In this document: in pieces, positions 9,174 through 18,120 of the stretch
Position numbering within the stretch: the first letter of the stretch is position 1
How the letters are laid out: every line of letters starts with the position of its first letter
Assembly: GCF_011405515.1 (NCBI RefSeq)
Contig: NZ_AP022671.1
Coordinates: forward strand, 1-64,000
DNA: 64,000 nucleotides
Direction: 5' to 3'
From: Nitrospira sp. KM1
Lineage (GTDB): Bacteria; Nitrospirota; Nitrospiria; Nitrospirales; Nitrospiraceae
Notes under the pieces: model-generated
Databases searched by the model: none
Told to the model about the DNA's origin: nothing
Seen by the model: the letters and a program-made list of their open reading frames with translations, nothing else
Translations under genes and position numbers: made by a program

Positions 9174-11915
9174 TTAAAAGTATACCCGCACCGATCCAAT
9201 CACGCTGATTGGGGCGCCAAAGCTGTTATAGGAGTTAGGATTGCCCGGAGACTCAATGTAGGTCGCATTGAGCAGATTGCGAATATTAAGGGAAACATCG
9301 TAACGCTTGTTACCGCGATAGAATAAGATGGCATCGACTCGATGGTAGCCGTCGGTTTTGATGCGGTTAGGCAGACTCACTTGATAGCCATCCTGATAAT
9401 AGACCCCGCCGCCAAATCCAAATCCTTGTAAGGGACCGGACTGGAGTTGGTATGTGGCAAACACTCGACCCAAATATGTCGGAACGTTGAACGGCCGTTG
9501 CCCCACGAGACTCGGATCATTGTCTTCGGTGATTTTCGCGTTTAGAAAAGTCGCGGTCGCATTCAAGTTCAAGCCAACAATGGGTTGCCCATTAATGTCA
9601 AATTCAACTCCCTCGTGACGTTGTTCACCAATGGCCACAACGAAACGGACGTCTGTCGGGTCTACCGATGAAACATTTTTGCGGTTGGTGCGAAACAGCG
9701 CGGTCGTCACACGAAGTCGTTCATCGAGCATATTGAGTTTGGCACCCACTTCATAGTTGATGCCGGTCTCGGGCTCGAGCATCTGTCCACCGCGCGTGTT
9801 CCCGAACACTTGCGGCTCAAATGACTGCTGGATGCCGCCATAGACATTCATCCAGTGAGTGACTTTAAAGGTCGCGCCAAAGCGGCCTGTCCAGGCAGAC
9901 GCACTCTGCTCAGTTTTGACAGAAGTCTGGTCGTCCGGAATAATGGAGGAATCCGCCGAGTCATGCCTTCCGGCAAAAACTAAGGTGAGCCGGTCGACCG
10001 GGCGGACAACCGCCTGCGCGAATGCACCGATCTGCTGCAACTTTACGCGGCGTCTGCCCGGTGCCAGCCCCTCCAGTACCGAGTCCGGGGGGGCGAATTG
10101 GTTGTTGGCCGGATTGAATACATTATCAATGACTGGTGTCCCGCCAACCGGCAAGTAGGTGTAGCCCATGAGAAACCGATTCGTCATGTTTCGATAATCG
10201 GTACCGACCAGCAGCTCATGTTTCTGCCCCCATACATCGAATTCCTTACTCAGAAACAGTTCGCCTGCGTAGGTATCGAATCGAACCTGTCGCAAGCCCG
10301 AGTTGAGATACGAATCTCCACTCGGAGGTATGCCGCCAATTGTGTAACTGTAAATATTCTTATCCGAGAGTTGCGAGTTGGAGTACTTGCCCTTGACGGA
10401 TAGTTTGATGTCCTGGATGAAGTTGTGATTGTAGTGCACTTCTCCGTTATATCCGGTGTACTGCGTCCGTGCTCCATTTGCTGCCCCGCCGCCGAAGTTG
10501 CGCGTGCGCGGAACATTCAGCATGGTCCCATCGCTCGAAAGCGGCCACCCCGGATAACTTGAGCCGTCGAAGTGTTGGTAGGTGCCGACGAGGAGTAGTT
10601 TGCCTGCGCCCTTGAACAGATCGAATTCTACGGAAGGTGCCACGTTGTATTGGCGGACCGGAGTGTTGTCGATGAAGTTACCTTGATCTTCCACCGTGAA
10701 TACCAACCGCCCGCGGATGTCTTCATGACCTGGCACCACGCCGTTGGCATCCACCATGCCTCGTAAGAAGCCATACGAGCCGGCCTGGAATTCTGTCGTA
10801 CTAAAGTTGTTCTTCTGGGGTGTCTTCGTGATACGGTTGACGATCCCGCCGGGATTGGCCGCGCCACCCACAATAGACGCCGGGCCTTTGACAATTTCAT
10901 ACCGTTCCACAATGCCCCAATCCGGCGCGAAGAGGCCGTCTGTGGGAAGTCCGTTGGCCTTCATCCCGTTGAAACTCCCCTCAGTGCTCGAATTTACCGC
11001 AAAGCCTCTGATGGAGAACTCTTCTCCGCGTCCCAACCTTACATTGCCGCGGGATACACCGCTCACGGCTTCAAAAGCGTCCATTTGGGTACGGGCCATT
11101 GTATCGCGAATGACCTCCCGGGTGACCACGCCGACCGAGTTCGGCGTCTCGTCGATGGACATTGTGCTACGTGTGACGGTTGATTCGTAGTCCGCCTTAT
11201 ATCCAGAAGGTGGATCATCAAATGGTTTGGGGTATTCCCGCCTCTCTTTGACCACAACTTCGGAGACTTTAATCGGCTTCTGCGAGGGATCGCTTGGCGT
11301 ATCGCCTTGGAGTGGCGCCGCTCGCTGAAGTGTGATGGTCTTTGGATTGGAAAACCGGTACGCGAGACCGGACGCGCCGAGCAGTACCCCCAGCGCTTCC
11401 TCCGGAGCATAGGACCCCTGCAAGCCTTGCGTTTCGATTCCGGCGACGAGTTCAGACGGATAGAGCAGCTGGATGCCGGATTGTCTGGAAAAATTGAGCA
11501 ACGCAGTTTCCAGATCTCCTGCCGGGATATCGAAGGTCTGTTTTGGTCCGCCTTCCGCTACTTCATTCGCTGCAAGGCGAATGGGCCGGCGCTTTTCAGA
11601 AGGATCCGTGACGATGTTCTCTGGATTACGCGCCGATTGGTTCTTGGGCGTGCCCCAACCGTGTTTAGGAGATAGATCAGTGTCCGGTTCTCGCGGAGTC
11701 GGTTTCCAGTCGTCCGTTCGGATTTCTCCTCCCATGGCCGGATGGTAGGTTCCTAACGCCAGTGCCGAGAGACTGACGAGAAATCCCCACGCAAAACGAT
11801 GGTGTGAAGATCCGGCAGCAGTTGTGGTCGCGACTCCAGCTGCGAGTGTGATGTTATCGTCAGTGATGTTTTCGGTGGCCGTAGTCTTCATGCGCTCTTG
11901 CGATCGAGAACCCAT
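9174..11915 (-). CDS. TonB-dependent siderophore receptor with STN signalling domain (module 2)
   Basis: 913 residues. The start at 11915 has AAGGAG seven bases upstream. After an export region (hydrophobic segment about residues 42-58) comes an STN domain at about 127-197 (FDIPAGDLETALLNFSRQSG), a TonB-box-like KVSEVVVKE near 216-224, a plug (SVGVVTREVIRD, FSIRGFAV) and a barrel ending in a terminal phenylalanine (VRVYF). It has the same layout as the receptor at 2556-5285 but is clearly diverged from it, so the two probably recognise different ferric siderophores. Upstream on the same strand lie its FecR (12135-13175) and ECF sigma factor (13360-13872); downstream lies the TPR-sulfotransferase. 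Confidence 0.93.
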   Translation of the reverse strand: MGSRSQERMKTTATENITDDNITLAAGVATTTAAGSSHHRFAWGFLVSLSALALGTYHPAMGGEIRTDDWKPTPREPDTDLSPKHGWGTPKNQSARNPENIVTDPSEKRRPIRLAANEVAEGGPKQTFDIPAGDLETALLNFSRQSGIQLLYPSELVAGIETQGLQGSYAPEEALGVLLGASGLAYRFSNPKTITLQRAAPLQGDTPSDPSQKPIKVSEVVVKERREYPKPFDDPPSGYKADYESTVTRSTMSIDETPNSVGVVTREVIRDTMARTQMDAFEAVSGVSRGNVRLGRGEEFSIRGFAVNSSTEGSFNGMKANGLPTDGLFAPDWGIVERYEIVKGPASIVGGAANPGGIVNRITKTPQKNNFSTTEFQAGSYGFLRGMVDANGVVPGHEDIRGRLVFTVEDQGNFIDNTPVRQYNVAPSVEFDLFKGAGKLLLVGTYQHFDGSSYPGWPLSSDGTMLNVPRTRNFGGGAANGARTQYTGYNGEVHYNHNFIQDIKLSVKGKYSNSQLSDKNIYSYTIGGIPPSGDSYLNSGLRQVRFDTYAGELFLSKEFDVWGQKHELLVGTDYRNMTNRFLMGYTYLPVGGTPVIDNVFNPANNQFAPPDSVLEGLAPGRRRVKLQQIGAFAQAVVRPVDRLTLVFAGRHDSADSSIIPDDQTSVKTEQSASAWTGRFGATFKVTHWMNVYGGIQQSFEPQVFGNTRGGQMLEPETGINYEVGAKLNMLDERLRVTTALFRTNRKNVSSVDPTDVRFVVAIGEQRHEGVEFDINGQPIVGLNLNATATFLNAKITEDNDPSLVGQRPFNVPTYLGRVFATYQLQSGPLQGFGFGGGVYYQDGYQVSLPNRIKTDGYHRVDAILFYRGNKRYDVSLNIRNLLNATYIESPGNPNSYNSFGAPISVIGSVRVYF

Positions 11916-12134
11916 CCGTCATCTCCTTGTCATGACTTGAACGCTCTGCGACCAGTGTTCAAGTGTTGAGGTCTATGACAGGTAGGACGACAGGCTTGCG
12001 AAGGACCCTCACGTCCTGGAGAAAATTTTTTGATGTGAATTGTCGTGACCGGGAAAGGAGCGAATCGTTATCAAATGTAAGGCCTGCCGGTTACCTATGG
12101 TGGATGACAGGGAGGCAAGGGCAATTCTCAACGA

Positions 12135-13175
12135 TCAGCGTGATGCCGTCGATGCCGCGACGCGTTCGACGATGACGAGGGAAGAATTGACCCAGGTCGT
12201 GCGGACAGGCAAAGCGTCCTGTAACGTTTGCATGAAATTCGAAAGATCCTGAATGTTGAAGACGCCGCTTACCGGAATATTTGCAAGACTTTGATCGAGC
12301 AACCGGATGTCTTCGGTCCGATAGCGGCTGACCTCGCGTAGGACTTCCTGCAAAGGCGTAGCCTGGAAAATGAGTTGTCCATCCTTCCAGGCGCCGGCGG
12401 TCAGCTGATTGAACCGGCCGATCGGTGACATGTGGCCGTCACGTCCGTAGGACACTCGTTCTCCGTGCCTCAGGACGGCAGGTTGACCGGTGGGTCTGCG
12501 ATTCGACGTGTCCGAGAGACCGACTTCCACGATGCCTTCCATGACCGACACATCGACGTATTCCGCCGTCCGGTTGATGATGAATTCGGTGCCGATGTCC
12601 TGGACCACCCCATTGGCGACTTCGACTGTAAATGGCCGCTGCTCGTCATGGAACACGCTGAACCAGGCTTCTCCCCGCTCCAATTGGATGCGCCGCTTCG
12701 TGTTCGACAATTCGACCCGCATCGTTGTATCGGTGTTCAACGTGACGGAGGAGCCATCGGCCAGCGTCACCTGCCGTTGCTCTCCTTTGGCCGTGCGATA
12801 CTCGGTGGATTGAGGAAGCATGAACGCCCACCAGAGGGTGGAAACGAGGAGCACCGCCATGGCGCAGGCGGCCGACAACCATGCCGGAGACCACCGTGGG
12901 CGCGGTACAACAGGCTCCTGTCTCGCGGAAAACCGGTTCCACACATGCTCCGCTTCATCGATCTCTTCATGCAACAGTGCTTTGGTTCCATCCAAGATAG
13001 CCCACATCTTCGATGCTTGTTCGAATTCCAGCCGATGAAGGGGATCCTTGGCCAGCCATGTTTCCAGCTCTTTGGAATCGGCCTCCGAGACAGAGCCGGC
13101 ATGAAGCCGGACGATCCATTTGACGGCCTGATCGCGCGAATCGGCATGAGGATGAATTCGAGTTTGTTCCGTCAT
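12135..13175 (-). CDS. FecR-family anti-sigma/signal-transducing protein (module 2)
   Basis: 346 residues from the ATG at 13175; the reading frame is open further upstream to 13319, but that extension does not look like a FecR N-terminus. The cytoplasmic region has RDQAVKWIVRLHAG and LETWLAKDPLHRLEF, the DUF4880-type start. A transmembrane segment follows (AWLSAACAMAVLLVSTLW), then the periplasmic FecR domain (VTLADGSSVTLNTDTTMRV) and a C-terminal receptor-contact region (IPVSGVFNIQDLSNFM). Role as for FecR: relays receptor occupancy to the sigma factor encoded just upstream. The order sigma, FecR, receptor, TPR-sulfotransferase repeats module 1. Confidence 0.88.
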   Translation of the reverse strand: MTEQTRIHPHADSRDQAVKWIVRLHAGSVSEADSKELETWLAKDPLHRLEFEQASKMWAILDGTKALLHEEIDEAEHVWNRFSARQEPVVPRPRWSPAWLSAACAMAVLLVSTLWWAFMLPQSTEYRTAKGEQRQVTLADGSSVTLNTDTTMRVELSNTKRRIQLERGEAWFSVFHDEQRPFTVEVANGVVQDIGTEFIINRTAEYVDVSVMEGIVEVGLSDTSNRRPTGQPAVLRHGERVSYGRDGHMSPIGRFNQLTAGAWKDGQLIFQATPLQEVLREVSRYRTEDIRLLDQSLANIPVSGVFNIQDLSNFMQTLQDALPVRTTWVNSSLVIVERVAASTASR

Positions 13176-13359
13176 GATCGAATCGAATATCCGGATGAAC
13201 TCTTCAGTTGCCGCATGCGGGCCGTCATCACTCCAGTGCTCGGCAGGTGACGTCGCCCTCCATAGATTAGGACGAATCAGACTGTCATGACCCTGACGTG
13301 GAAATCCCGGATAAGACAATCCTACGGGTTTGGCACTTCGTGAGGCAAGGCATGATGAA

Positions 13360-13872
13360 TCAGATCGAATCCTTGAATCGTTCCCGGCAGAATGAGGTTG
13401 CTTTGATGATGTGTTTCTCGACCATGCTTATAGAAATGCCGAAATGAGCGGCAATCTCAGCATGGCTGCGGTCTTTGAACTTATGAAGAAGAAATACCTG
13501 ACGGCACCGGGGAGGAAGTTCAAGGATGGCTTCATAGAGCTGTCGGACCTGTTCTCGCGTTTCGGCCCTTGTGTGCTGGTCCGCTTCTACGACGAGCGCG
13601 TCCTGGACGTCATCGGAATCCAGAGACTCTTCGGCCTGCCGCTTCGTCTTGCGAAACAAGTCGATTGCAAGATTCAAGGCGGTTTTATAGAGAAAGGCCC
13701 GCGGCTGCAAAATAGGAGCAGATGATTCTTGAGTCATGACACGGAGATATGTTTCCTGTGCGATGTCCATTGCGTGATCCCGCGAGCGCAACTTCAGGGT
13801 CAGATAACTTACGAGTTCGTCGTAATATTCTCGGAAAAGGGAATACCGATCCGCTGCGGCCTGATTATCCAT
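13360..13872 (-). CDS. FecI-like ECF sigma factor (module 2)
   Basis: 170 residues from the ATG at 13872, giving an N-terminus MDNQAAADRYSLFREYYDE that fits ECF region 2. The frame stays open upstream to 14049, but that extension is proline- and arginine-rich and unlike the family. Region 2 includes AMDIAQETYLRVM and AFLYKTALNLAIDLFR. Region 4 includes LPPRCRQVFLLHKF and the helix-turn-helix HAEIAAHFGISISMVEKHI. It heads the second iron module and would transcribe its own receptor gene after release by FecR. It is only distantly similar to the sigma factor of module 1, which argues that the modules are insulated from each other. Confidence 0.9.
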   Translation of the reverse strand: MDNQAAADRYSLFREYYDELVSYLTLKLRSRDHAMDIAQETYLRVMTQESSAPILQPRAFLYKTALNLAIDLFRKTKRQAEESLDSDDVQDALVVEADQHTRAETREQVRQLYEAILELPPRCRQVFLLHKFKDRSHAEIAAHFGISISMVEKHIIKATSFCRERFKDSI

Positions 13873-14196
13873 GCAGGACCGTGTCAGGTGCAGGGGCGTG
13901 GGCCCGGCGTTTGGACGTGATGAAACAGGCGAAGGAAACGGGGGCAGCCGGAGCCGTACCGTCGTCAGAGCCTGGAGGTAGGTGATCGGTGCGCATGGTT
14001 TCTGTCCCCTAATGGGATTGAGGCGCCGCCGCACTATACCAGCGGACAATACGGACAGACCATGTTTACTTTCCTGATTCTCGATTAGTTTTCGGGACGA
14101 TAAACAGGCAGGGAGACGGATCAGGTTGACGTGTTCGATGGCCTTCGATGGTGTATCGGCAGATTCGCAACAGCCCGTGTGAAATATACTGGCGAG
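13873..14196 (+). other. Non-coding stretch before the module 2 sigma factor
   Basis: About 320 bp between the start of the module 2 sigma factor and the stop of a small minus-strand gene. It must contain the promoter of the iron module. No convincing coding frame, Fur box, terminator or repeat was recognised by eye. Confidence 0.5.
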
Positions 14197-14430
14197 CTAT
14201 GCAGAAGGGGGAGGGGTTGTGTCTTCGATGGCTTTTTTGTGAGCGGCCACGGATTCTTCGAGCATCCGGAGGGATTCGTTCAGCAGGTCGGTGGCGCAGC
14301 TCATCGTGGTATGGAACTGTTGCATCGCTTCCTGGACGCGGCCTTCCCGCTGAAGCTCCTGAAACCTCCTGTGTTGCTCATCCAGGATCGCCTGTTTCGC
14401 ATCGAGCATCAGGCTGTCGACTGAGTTCAC
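14197..14430 (-). CDS. Small helical hypothetical protein
   Basis: 77 residues if started at the GTG at 14430, which lies five bases after GGAGG; an ATG immediately before it is too close to the ribosome site. The protein is almost entirely charged and helical (AKQAILDEQHRRFQEL, SLRMLEESVAAHKKAI), with no signal peptide, and ends in a proline tail. A coiled-coil or four-helix-bundle accessory protein is possible. The function is not recognised. The start choice and even the reality of the gene are moderately uncertain, although the composition is far more protein-like than that of the opposing frames. Confidence 0.55.
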   Translation of the reverse strand: MNSVDSLMLDAKQAILDEQHRRFQELQREGRVQEAMQQFHTTMSCATDLLNESLRMLEESVAAHKKAIEDTTPPPSA

Positions 14431-14658
14431 CATGACCTCCCATCCACAATTGTGAACGGTAAGGTAACAAAATTCATGGTAGGTGGGCAATTATACGAAC
14501 GGGTGGTCAAGTGATACGCCAAGTATGCGCTACAAGACATTGTAAAATCGTGGATGTCATCTCAGATGGCAGAATGGGTGACTGCTGATTCACTTCTTGA
14601 CGCGACCTCTCAGAAGATTTATCTTCCACCGGTGCCGATGTTGAAACAAGGAGAACTC

Positions 14659-14892
14659 ATGCAATTCCCGAAGCTGGTCATGTTTCTGGTCCTCGGTTCC
14701 GTCATGGCGGGTTGCTCTACGACGGAATGGGTTCACCCCAACAAGCCGTCGGACGAATATGTGAATGACTACAACAAATGCCAGAATGCCGCGCTTCGCG
14801 ATCCCAAACTTCAGCAGGGCAGTCAGCTTCTCATCTTGAATGCTACCGAACGTTGTTTGCAGAAAGAGGGGTGGCGCCTGGTCGAAAAATAG
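14659..14892 (+). CDS. Small lipoprotein
   Basis: 77 residues. The ATG at 14659 follows AAGGAG (14647-14653). A short lipoprotein signal peptide ends in the lipobox VMAGC, so the mature protein is acylated on Cys17 and begins CSTTEWVHPNKPSDEY. The remaining 60 residues contain two further cysteines (in KCQNAAL and ERCLQKEGW), which could form a disulfide in the periplasm. This resembles small hypothetical lipoproteins that are widespread in Gram-negatives. No partner is obvious; the next gene is 184 bp away behind a Pho-box-like site. Confidence 0.8.
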   Translation: MQFPKLVMFLVLGSVMAGCSTTEWVHPNKPSDEYVNDYNKCQNAALRDPKLQQGSQLLILNATERCLQKEGWRLVEK

Positions 14893-14961
14893 CCTGAAAA
14901 TCCCTCTCCTTTCCATCACTTCACCTCTCATCTCTCGCTCCCTGAGTTCACATCTTTGGAG

Positions 14962-14978
14962 TTAACACAGTATTTACC
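14962..14978 (+). promoter_or_regulatory. Pho-box-like site before the PsiE string
   Basis: Two 6-bp units, TTAACA at 14962 and TTTACC at 14973, are spaced exactly 11 bp apart; a third position at 14984 (GTGATA) is weak. The geometry and first unit match the sites before pstS, the second pstS and ppk in this window. It lies about 100 bp upstream of the first gene of the string that includes psiE, a gene known to be PhoB-controlled in E. coli. Confidence 0.5.
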
Positions 14979-15076
14979 GACCGGTGATACGGCCGGAACG
15001 GCGAAGCTCTAGAGTTCAGTACATGTGTATGCGCGGAAATTTTAAGAGGCGATTCGAAGTTTTAAGAGGTGATTCA

Positions 15077-15337
15077 ATGATGACCGGCGGAGAGTCATAT
15101 TCGTATATCTTCCTGATCAGCCTGCTTCTCGCCGTGCCGGTGCGCATGGCCTTAAGAACGCTCCTGACGATGAATGAGCGGATCATCGTTCCCGTCCTAC
15201 GCATCCGTGATCCGAGCGGTGAATGCCGTGCCATCACGTACATTCGGGGCGTCGTGACGGCCAAGCCGGAAACTCGGCCTCTGCCATATGGGCCTTTGGT
15301 GCCCCTCAAGTTTACCCAAACAGGGAGGAATGCATGA
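15077..15337 (+). CDS. Small membrane protein of unknown function
   Basis: 86 residues from tandem ATGs at 15077/15080 with AAGAGGTG just upstream. A single hydrophobic segment near the N-terminus (YIFLISLLLAVPVRMAL) is followed by a short soluble region rich in Arg, Pro and Thr. The stop overlaps the start of the CBS protein by four bases (ATGA at 15334-15337), which is strong evidence that it is translated and coupled to that gene. Function not recognised. Confidence 0.7.
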   Translation: MMTGGESYSYIFLISLLLAVPVRMALRTLLTMNERIIVPVLRIRDPSGECRAITYIRGVVTAKPETRPLPYGPLVPLKFTQTGRNA

Positions 15338-15717
15338 TCACAGTTGATCAGTTGATGACCCGGCACATCGTGGACATTGCGGCGGGAACTTCAGCCATCG
15401 AAGCCGCCAGGTTGATGAAGTCGCGCAAGGTCGGCAGTGTGCTCGTGAGGCGAAACAATGAAGTCATCGGCATCGTGACCGAACCGGATATCGTACGCAA
15501 GGTCGTGGGCGCCGAGCGCATTCCGTACTACATCGCGGTAGACGAGATCATGAGCAGCCCCGTCATCGGGATCGATGCCCGGCGGCCCGTCACCGAAGCT
15601 GCCGATCTGATGGAGCAGCATGGAACGAGGCATCTTGCCGTGATGAAAGGCGGATCGATCGTCGGCATCTTGTCGGTTCGCGATTTGCTGCATCCCGTGT
15701 CAATGGACGAGCTGTGA
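15334..15717 (+). CDS. Tandem CBS-domain protein
   Basis: 127 residues made of two CBS domains and little else: the first around MTRHIVDIAAGTSAIEAARL to VIGIVTEPDIVRKVV, the second around MSSPVIGIDARRPVTEAADL to VGILSVRDLLHPV. Paired CBS domains form a Bateman module that binds adenine nucleotides (AMP, ATP, SAM or c-di-AMP) and acts as an energy or nucleotide sensor. GGGAGG precedes the ATG. It is coupled by a four-base overlap to the small membrane protein upstream and lies 45 bp before the PsiE-like gene. The ligand and target are unknown. Confidence 0.88.
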   Translation: MITVDQLMTRHIVDIAAGTSAIEAARLMKSRKVGSVLVRRNNEVIGIVTEPDIVRKVVGAERIPYYIAVDEIMSSPVIGIDARRPVTEAADLMEQHGTRHLAVMKGGSIVGILSVRDLLHPVSMDEL

Positions 15718-15762
15718 GGAGGGCGGCGTGGCGTCACGACTGTTGATCAAGAGGACGACCTC

Positions 15763-16287
15763 ATGATGACGGGACCACTCTACACGCAGCCGTCCGTATC
15801 TGTCCGACGGTGGCTTCAGTACGGAATGCCGAGTTCCGCCTCGTTCGACATGATGCAGGTATGGGATTACGGCATCCGGTTCACGTTGAGCCTGCTGATC
15901 GCGACGATCCTGATCGCCCTGACCGGAGGAGTCGTCAAGACGTTTCTGGATCTTCGATTACTGCTTTCGGACAACCTCGAGGTCGCTCTTCGCCACATTA
16001 TTGTCGACGCGCTGACCCTGCTGGCCGTCGTCGAGGTGTTGAAGACCACATTGACCTATTGTTCGGACGGGCGTGTGCGGGTCACCTACATTGTGGATAC
16101 CGTGCTCGTCGTGATGCTGACGGAAATTATCTCGCGCTGGTTCTCAGGAGGGGAATGGCATCAGTTTGCCATGCTGGGCGGCATTATCCTCACGTTGGGA
16201 GCGATCCGGATCGCCGCGGTGCGGTACAGCCCTGCCCCCAACGGAGCACCGAACCGGGCGCCACAGGGGGCGGCAACCTTCTTATAA
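15763..16287 (+). CDS. psiE: PsiE-family phosphate-starvation-inducible membrane protein
   Basis: 174 residues with four predicted membrane spans (FTLSLLIATILIALTGGVV, IIVDALTLLAVVEVLK, VDTVLVVMLTEIIS and FAMLGGIILTLGAIRIA), the layout of the PsiE/YkvA-type family. The charged turns DLRLLLSDN and RVRVTYIVDT are typical. PsiE is induced by phosphate starvation in E. coli, but its molecular function is unknown. It follows the CBS protein and precedes a small winged-helix-like protein, all on one strand, downstream of a Pho-box-like site. Confidence 0.82.
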   Translation: MMTGPLYTQPSVSVRRWLQYGMPSSASFDMMQVWDYGIRFTLSLLIATILIALTGGVVKTFLDLRLLLSDNLEVALRHIIVDALTLLAVVEVLKTTLTYCSDGRVRVTYIVDTVLVVMLTEIISRWFSGGEWHQFAMLGGIILTLGAIRIAAVRYSPAPNGAPNRAPQGAATFL

Positions 16288-16308
16288 ACATGAACAAAAG
16301 GATTAAAC

Positions 16309-16557
16309 ATGTTGGCGGAATACACTACACAACAAGGTCATAGTTCCAGGCAGAAGGCGACTCACTTGGAGAGAGCAATTTGCTGGCATGTTGAAGAACA
16401 TTCGGTGGTGAGCCTGGATACCTTGGTCGCATGTTTACCGGAATACAGCTGGAACTGTATTTTTCAGGCGGTGGACTCGCTCGCCCGGCGTGGAGATATC
16501 GTGCTGCGACGACACCGGTTTGACTACTCGCTCTTCTCGAGCCATTACGCCGCGTAA
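16309..16557 (+). CDS. Small winged-helix-like hypothetical protein
   Basis: 82 residues. AAAGGA lies just before the ATG, 21 bp after the PsiE stop. The middle (ICWHVEEHSVVSLDTL, IFQAVDSLARRGDIVLRRH) has the helix, helix, helix, beta-hairpin rhythm of a minimal winged helix, including the familiar SLARRGDIVL wing. A DNA- or protein-binding role is possible, but no family was recognised. It is the last gene of the plus-strand string and converges on phoU. Confidence 0.65.
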   Translation: MLAEYTTQQGHSSRQKATHLERAICWHVEEHSVVSLDTLVACLPEYSWNCIFQAVDSLARRGDIVLRRHRFDYSLFSSHYAA

Positions 16558-16627
16558 GCGGCGCCCCTGCAGTCATTCCTCCCGACAGAGATTTCTCTGC
16601 TGACGCACCTGTGCCTTCATGCACCGT

Positions 16628-17308
16628 TCAGGTCCTGTTGTTCGAGAGCGCAGGCGGGATCGTGTGGCGGATGATCTTTCCTTCTACCATATAGATGACG
16701 AGTTCCGACACGTTGGTCGCATGATCGGCGATGCGCTCGATGTATTTACCGATGAACGTCAGCCGGATGGCCCTGGTGATGGTCGTGGGATTTTCGATCA
16801 TGTACGAGAGCAGTTCACGAAAGAGTTGATGCGTCAGGTTATCGACAAAATCGTCATCGGCCAGCACTTTCCGCGCGAGAACGGCATCCGACCGGATGAA
16901 GGCGTCGAGACAGTCGCCCACCATGCGCATCGTCCAGTTGGCCATGCGAGGAATATCGATATACGGTTTGAGCTGCGGCTCTTCGTTCAGTTCGATGACG
17001 CGTTCGCAGATATTCTCGGCAAGGTCGCTCATGCGCTCGAGTTCGGTGGAGATTTTCATGGCGGTCGTGACGAAGCGGAGGTCTCCGGCCGCCGGCGCCT
17101 GCAGCGCCAGCATCTTCATACACGTGCCGTCGATCTCGACGTCGAGGCTGTTGACCAGCGCGTCCCGCTCAATGACTTGCGAGGCCAGTTGCACGTCCCG
17201 TTCGACCAGCGCCTTGATGGACCGTTCGATCTGCTCCTCGACCAGCCCGCCCATCCGCAAAATCAGCTTTTTGAGATCCGCAAGTTCTTCGTCGAAATGT
17301 CTGTGCAT
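16628..17308 (-). CDS. phoU: Phosphate signalling protein PhoU
   Basis: 226 residues forming two repeats of a three-helix PhoU domain. The E/DxxxD metal-binding pattern is seen in ELERMSDLAENICERV (first half) and KYIERIADHATNVSELV (second half). PhoU links the Pst transporter to the PhoR/PhoB two-component system and is needed to shut off the Pho response when phosphate is plentiful. It is the last gene of the pst operon, starting 22 bp after the pstB stop. A PhoB-type regulator lies at 38118-38840, but no PhoR histidine kinase is visible in the window. Confidence 0.95.
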   Translation of the reverse strand: MHRHFDEELADLKKLILRMGGLVEEQIERSIKALVERDVQLASQVIERDALVNSLDVEIDGTCMKMLALQAPAAGDLRFVTTAMKISTELERMSDLAENICERVIELNEEPQLKPYIDIPRMANWTMRMVGDCLDAFIRSDAVLARKVLADDDFVDNLTHQLFRELLSYMIENPTTITRAIRLTFIGKYIERIADHATNVSELVIYMVEGKIIRHTIPPALSNNRT

Positions 17309-17330
17309 GCCTACCTCGCCAGATGTCCAG

Positions 17331-18116
17331 TCAGCCGAAACGCCCCGTGACGTACTCTTCGGTCAGCTTGTTCGAAGGATTGGTGAAGATTTGGCCCGTT
17401 CGGTCGCACTCGATCAGGCGGCCTTCGTACATAAAAGCCGTATAGTCCGATACGCGGGCCGCCTGCTGCATGTTATGCGTTACGATAACGATCGTGACTT
17501 TCTCTTTGAGCGTGGTGATCAGCTCTTCGATCCGTGCGGTCGCGGACGGGTCCAGAGCCGAGGTGGGCTCATCGAACAGAAGCATCTCCGGTCCAGTGGC
17601 CAGTGCGCGGGCAATGCAAAGGCGCTGTTGCTGCCCGCCTGACAGATTGAAGGCCTGATTGTTGAGCCGATCTTTGACTTCCGGCCAGAGGGAGGCGTCT
17701 CGCAAGGCCCGCTCCACGGCGTGATCGAGGTCTCTGCGTTTTGTGGCGCCGCGGATGCGAAGCCCGTAGGCCACATTCTCATAAATCGACTTGGGGAAGG
17801 GATTGGGTTTCTGGAAGACCATCCCGACGCGCATGCGGATTTCGATCGGATCGATATCGGGTCCCACCAGGTTGATCCGCTCCGGATACAGGATGACTTC
17901 CCCTTCATAGCGGTTTCCCGGATACAGATCATGCATGCGATTCAGACAGCGGAGATACGTGGTCTTGCCGCAACCCGATGGTCCGATGAGCGCGGTTGCG
18001 CTGCGGTCAGGCAGACTGAGCGACAAATTTTTCACGGCCTTGACATGGCCGTAGTAGAAGCTCAGGTCTTTGACTTCGGCCTTCAGCGCGACCGTCTGGA
18101 TGGAGGTCATCGACAT
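17331..18116 (-). CDS. pstB: Phosphate ABC transporter ATP-binding protein PstB
   Basis: 261 residues. Walker A is GPSGCGKTT, the Q-loop FQKPNPFP, the ABC signature LSGGQQQR, Walker [13 protein letters not shown] and the switch histidine is in [18 protein letters not shown], all typical of PstB. It powers high-affinity phosphate import with PstA and PstC. Only 4 bp separate it from the pstA stop, so the genes are co-transcribed and probably translationally coupled. Confidence 0.97.
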   Translation of the reverse strand: MSMTSIQTVALKAEVKDLSFYYGHVKAVKNLSLSLPDRSATALIGPSGCGKTTYLRCLNRMHDLYPGNRYEGEVILYPERINLVGPDIDPIEIRMRVGMVFQKPNPFPKSIYENVAYGLRIRGATKRRDLDHAVERALRDASLWPEVKDRLNNQAFNLSGGQQQRLCIARALATGPEMLLFDEPTSALDPSATARIEELITTLKEKVTIVIVTHNMQQAARVSDYTAFMYEGRLIECDRTGQIFTNPSNKLTEEYVTGRFG

Positions 18117-18120
18117 GGCA

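Noticed and set aside
16592-16605. Inverted repeat CAGAGA and TCTCTG between the converging small gene and phoU
   Set aside because: No following T-run on either strand; insufficient for a terminator call.
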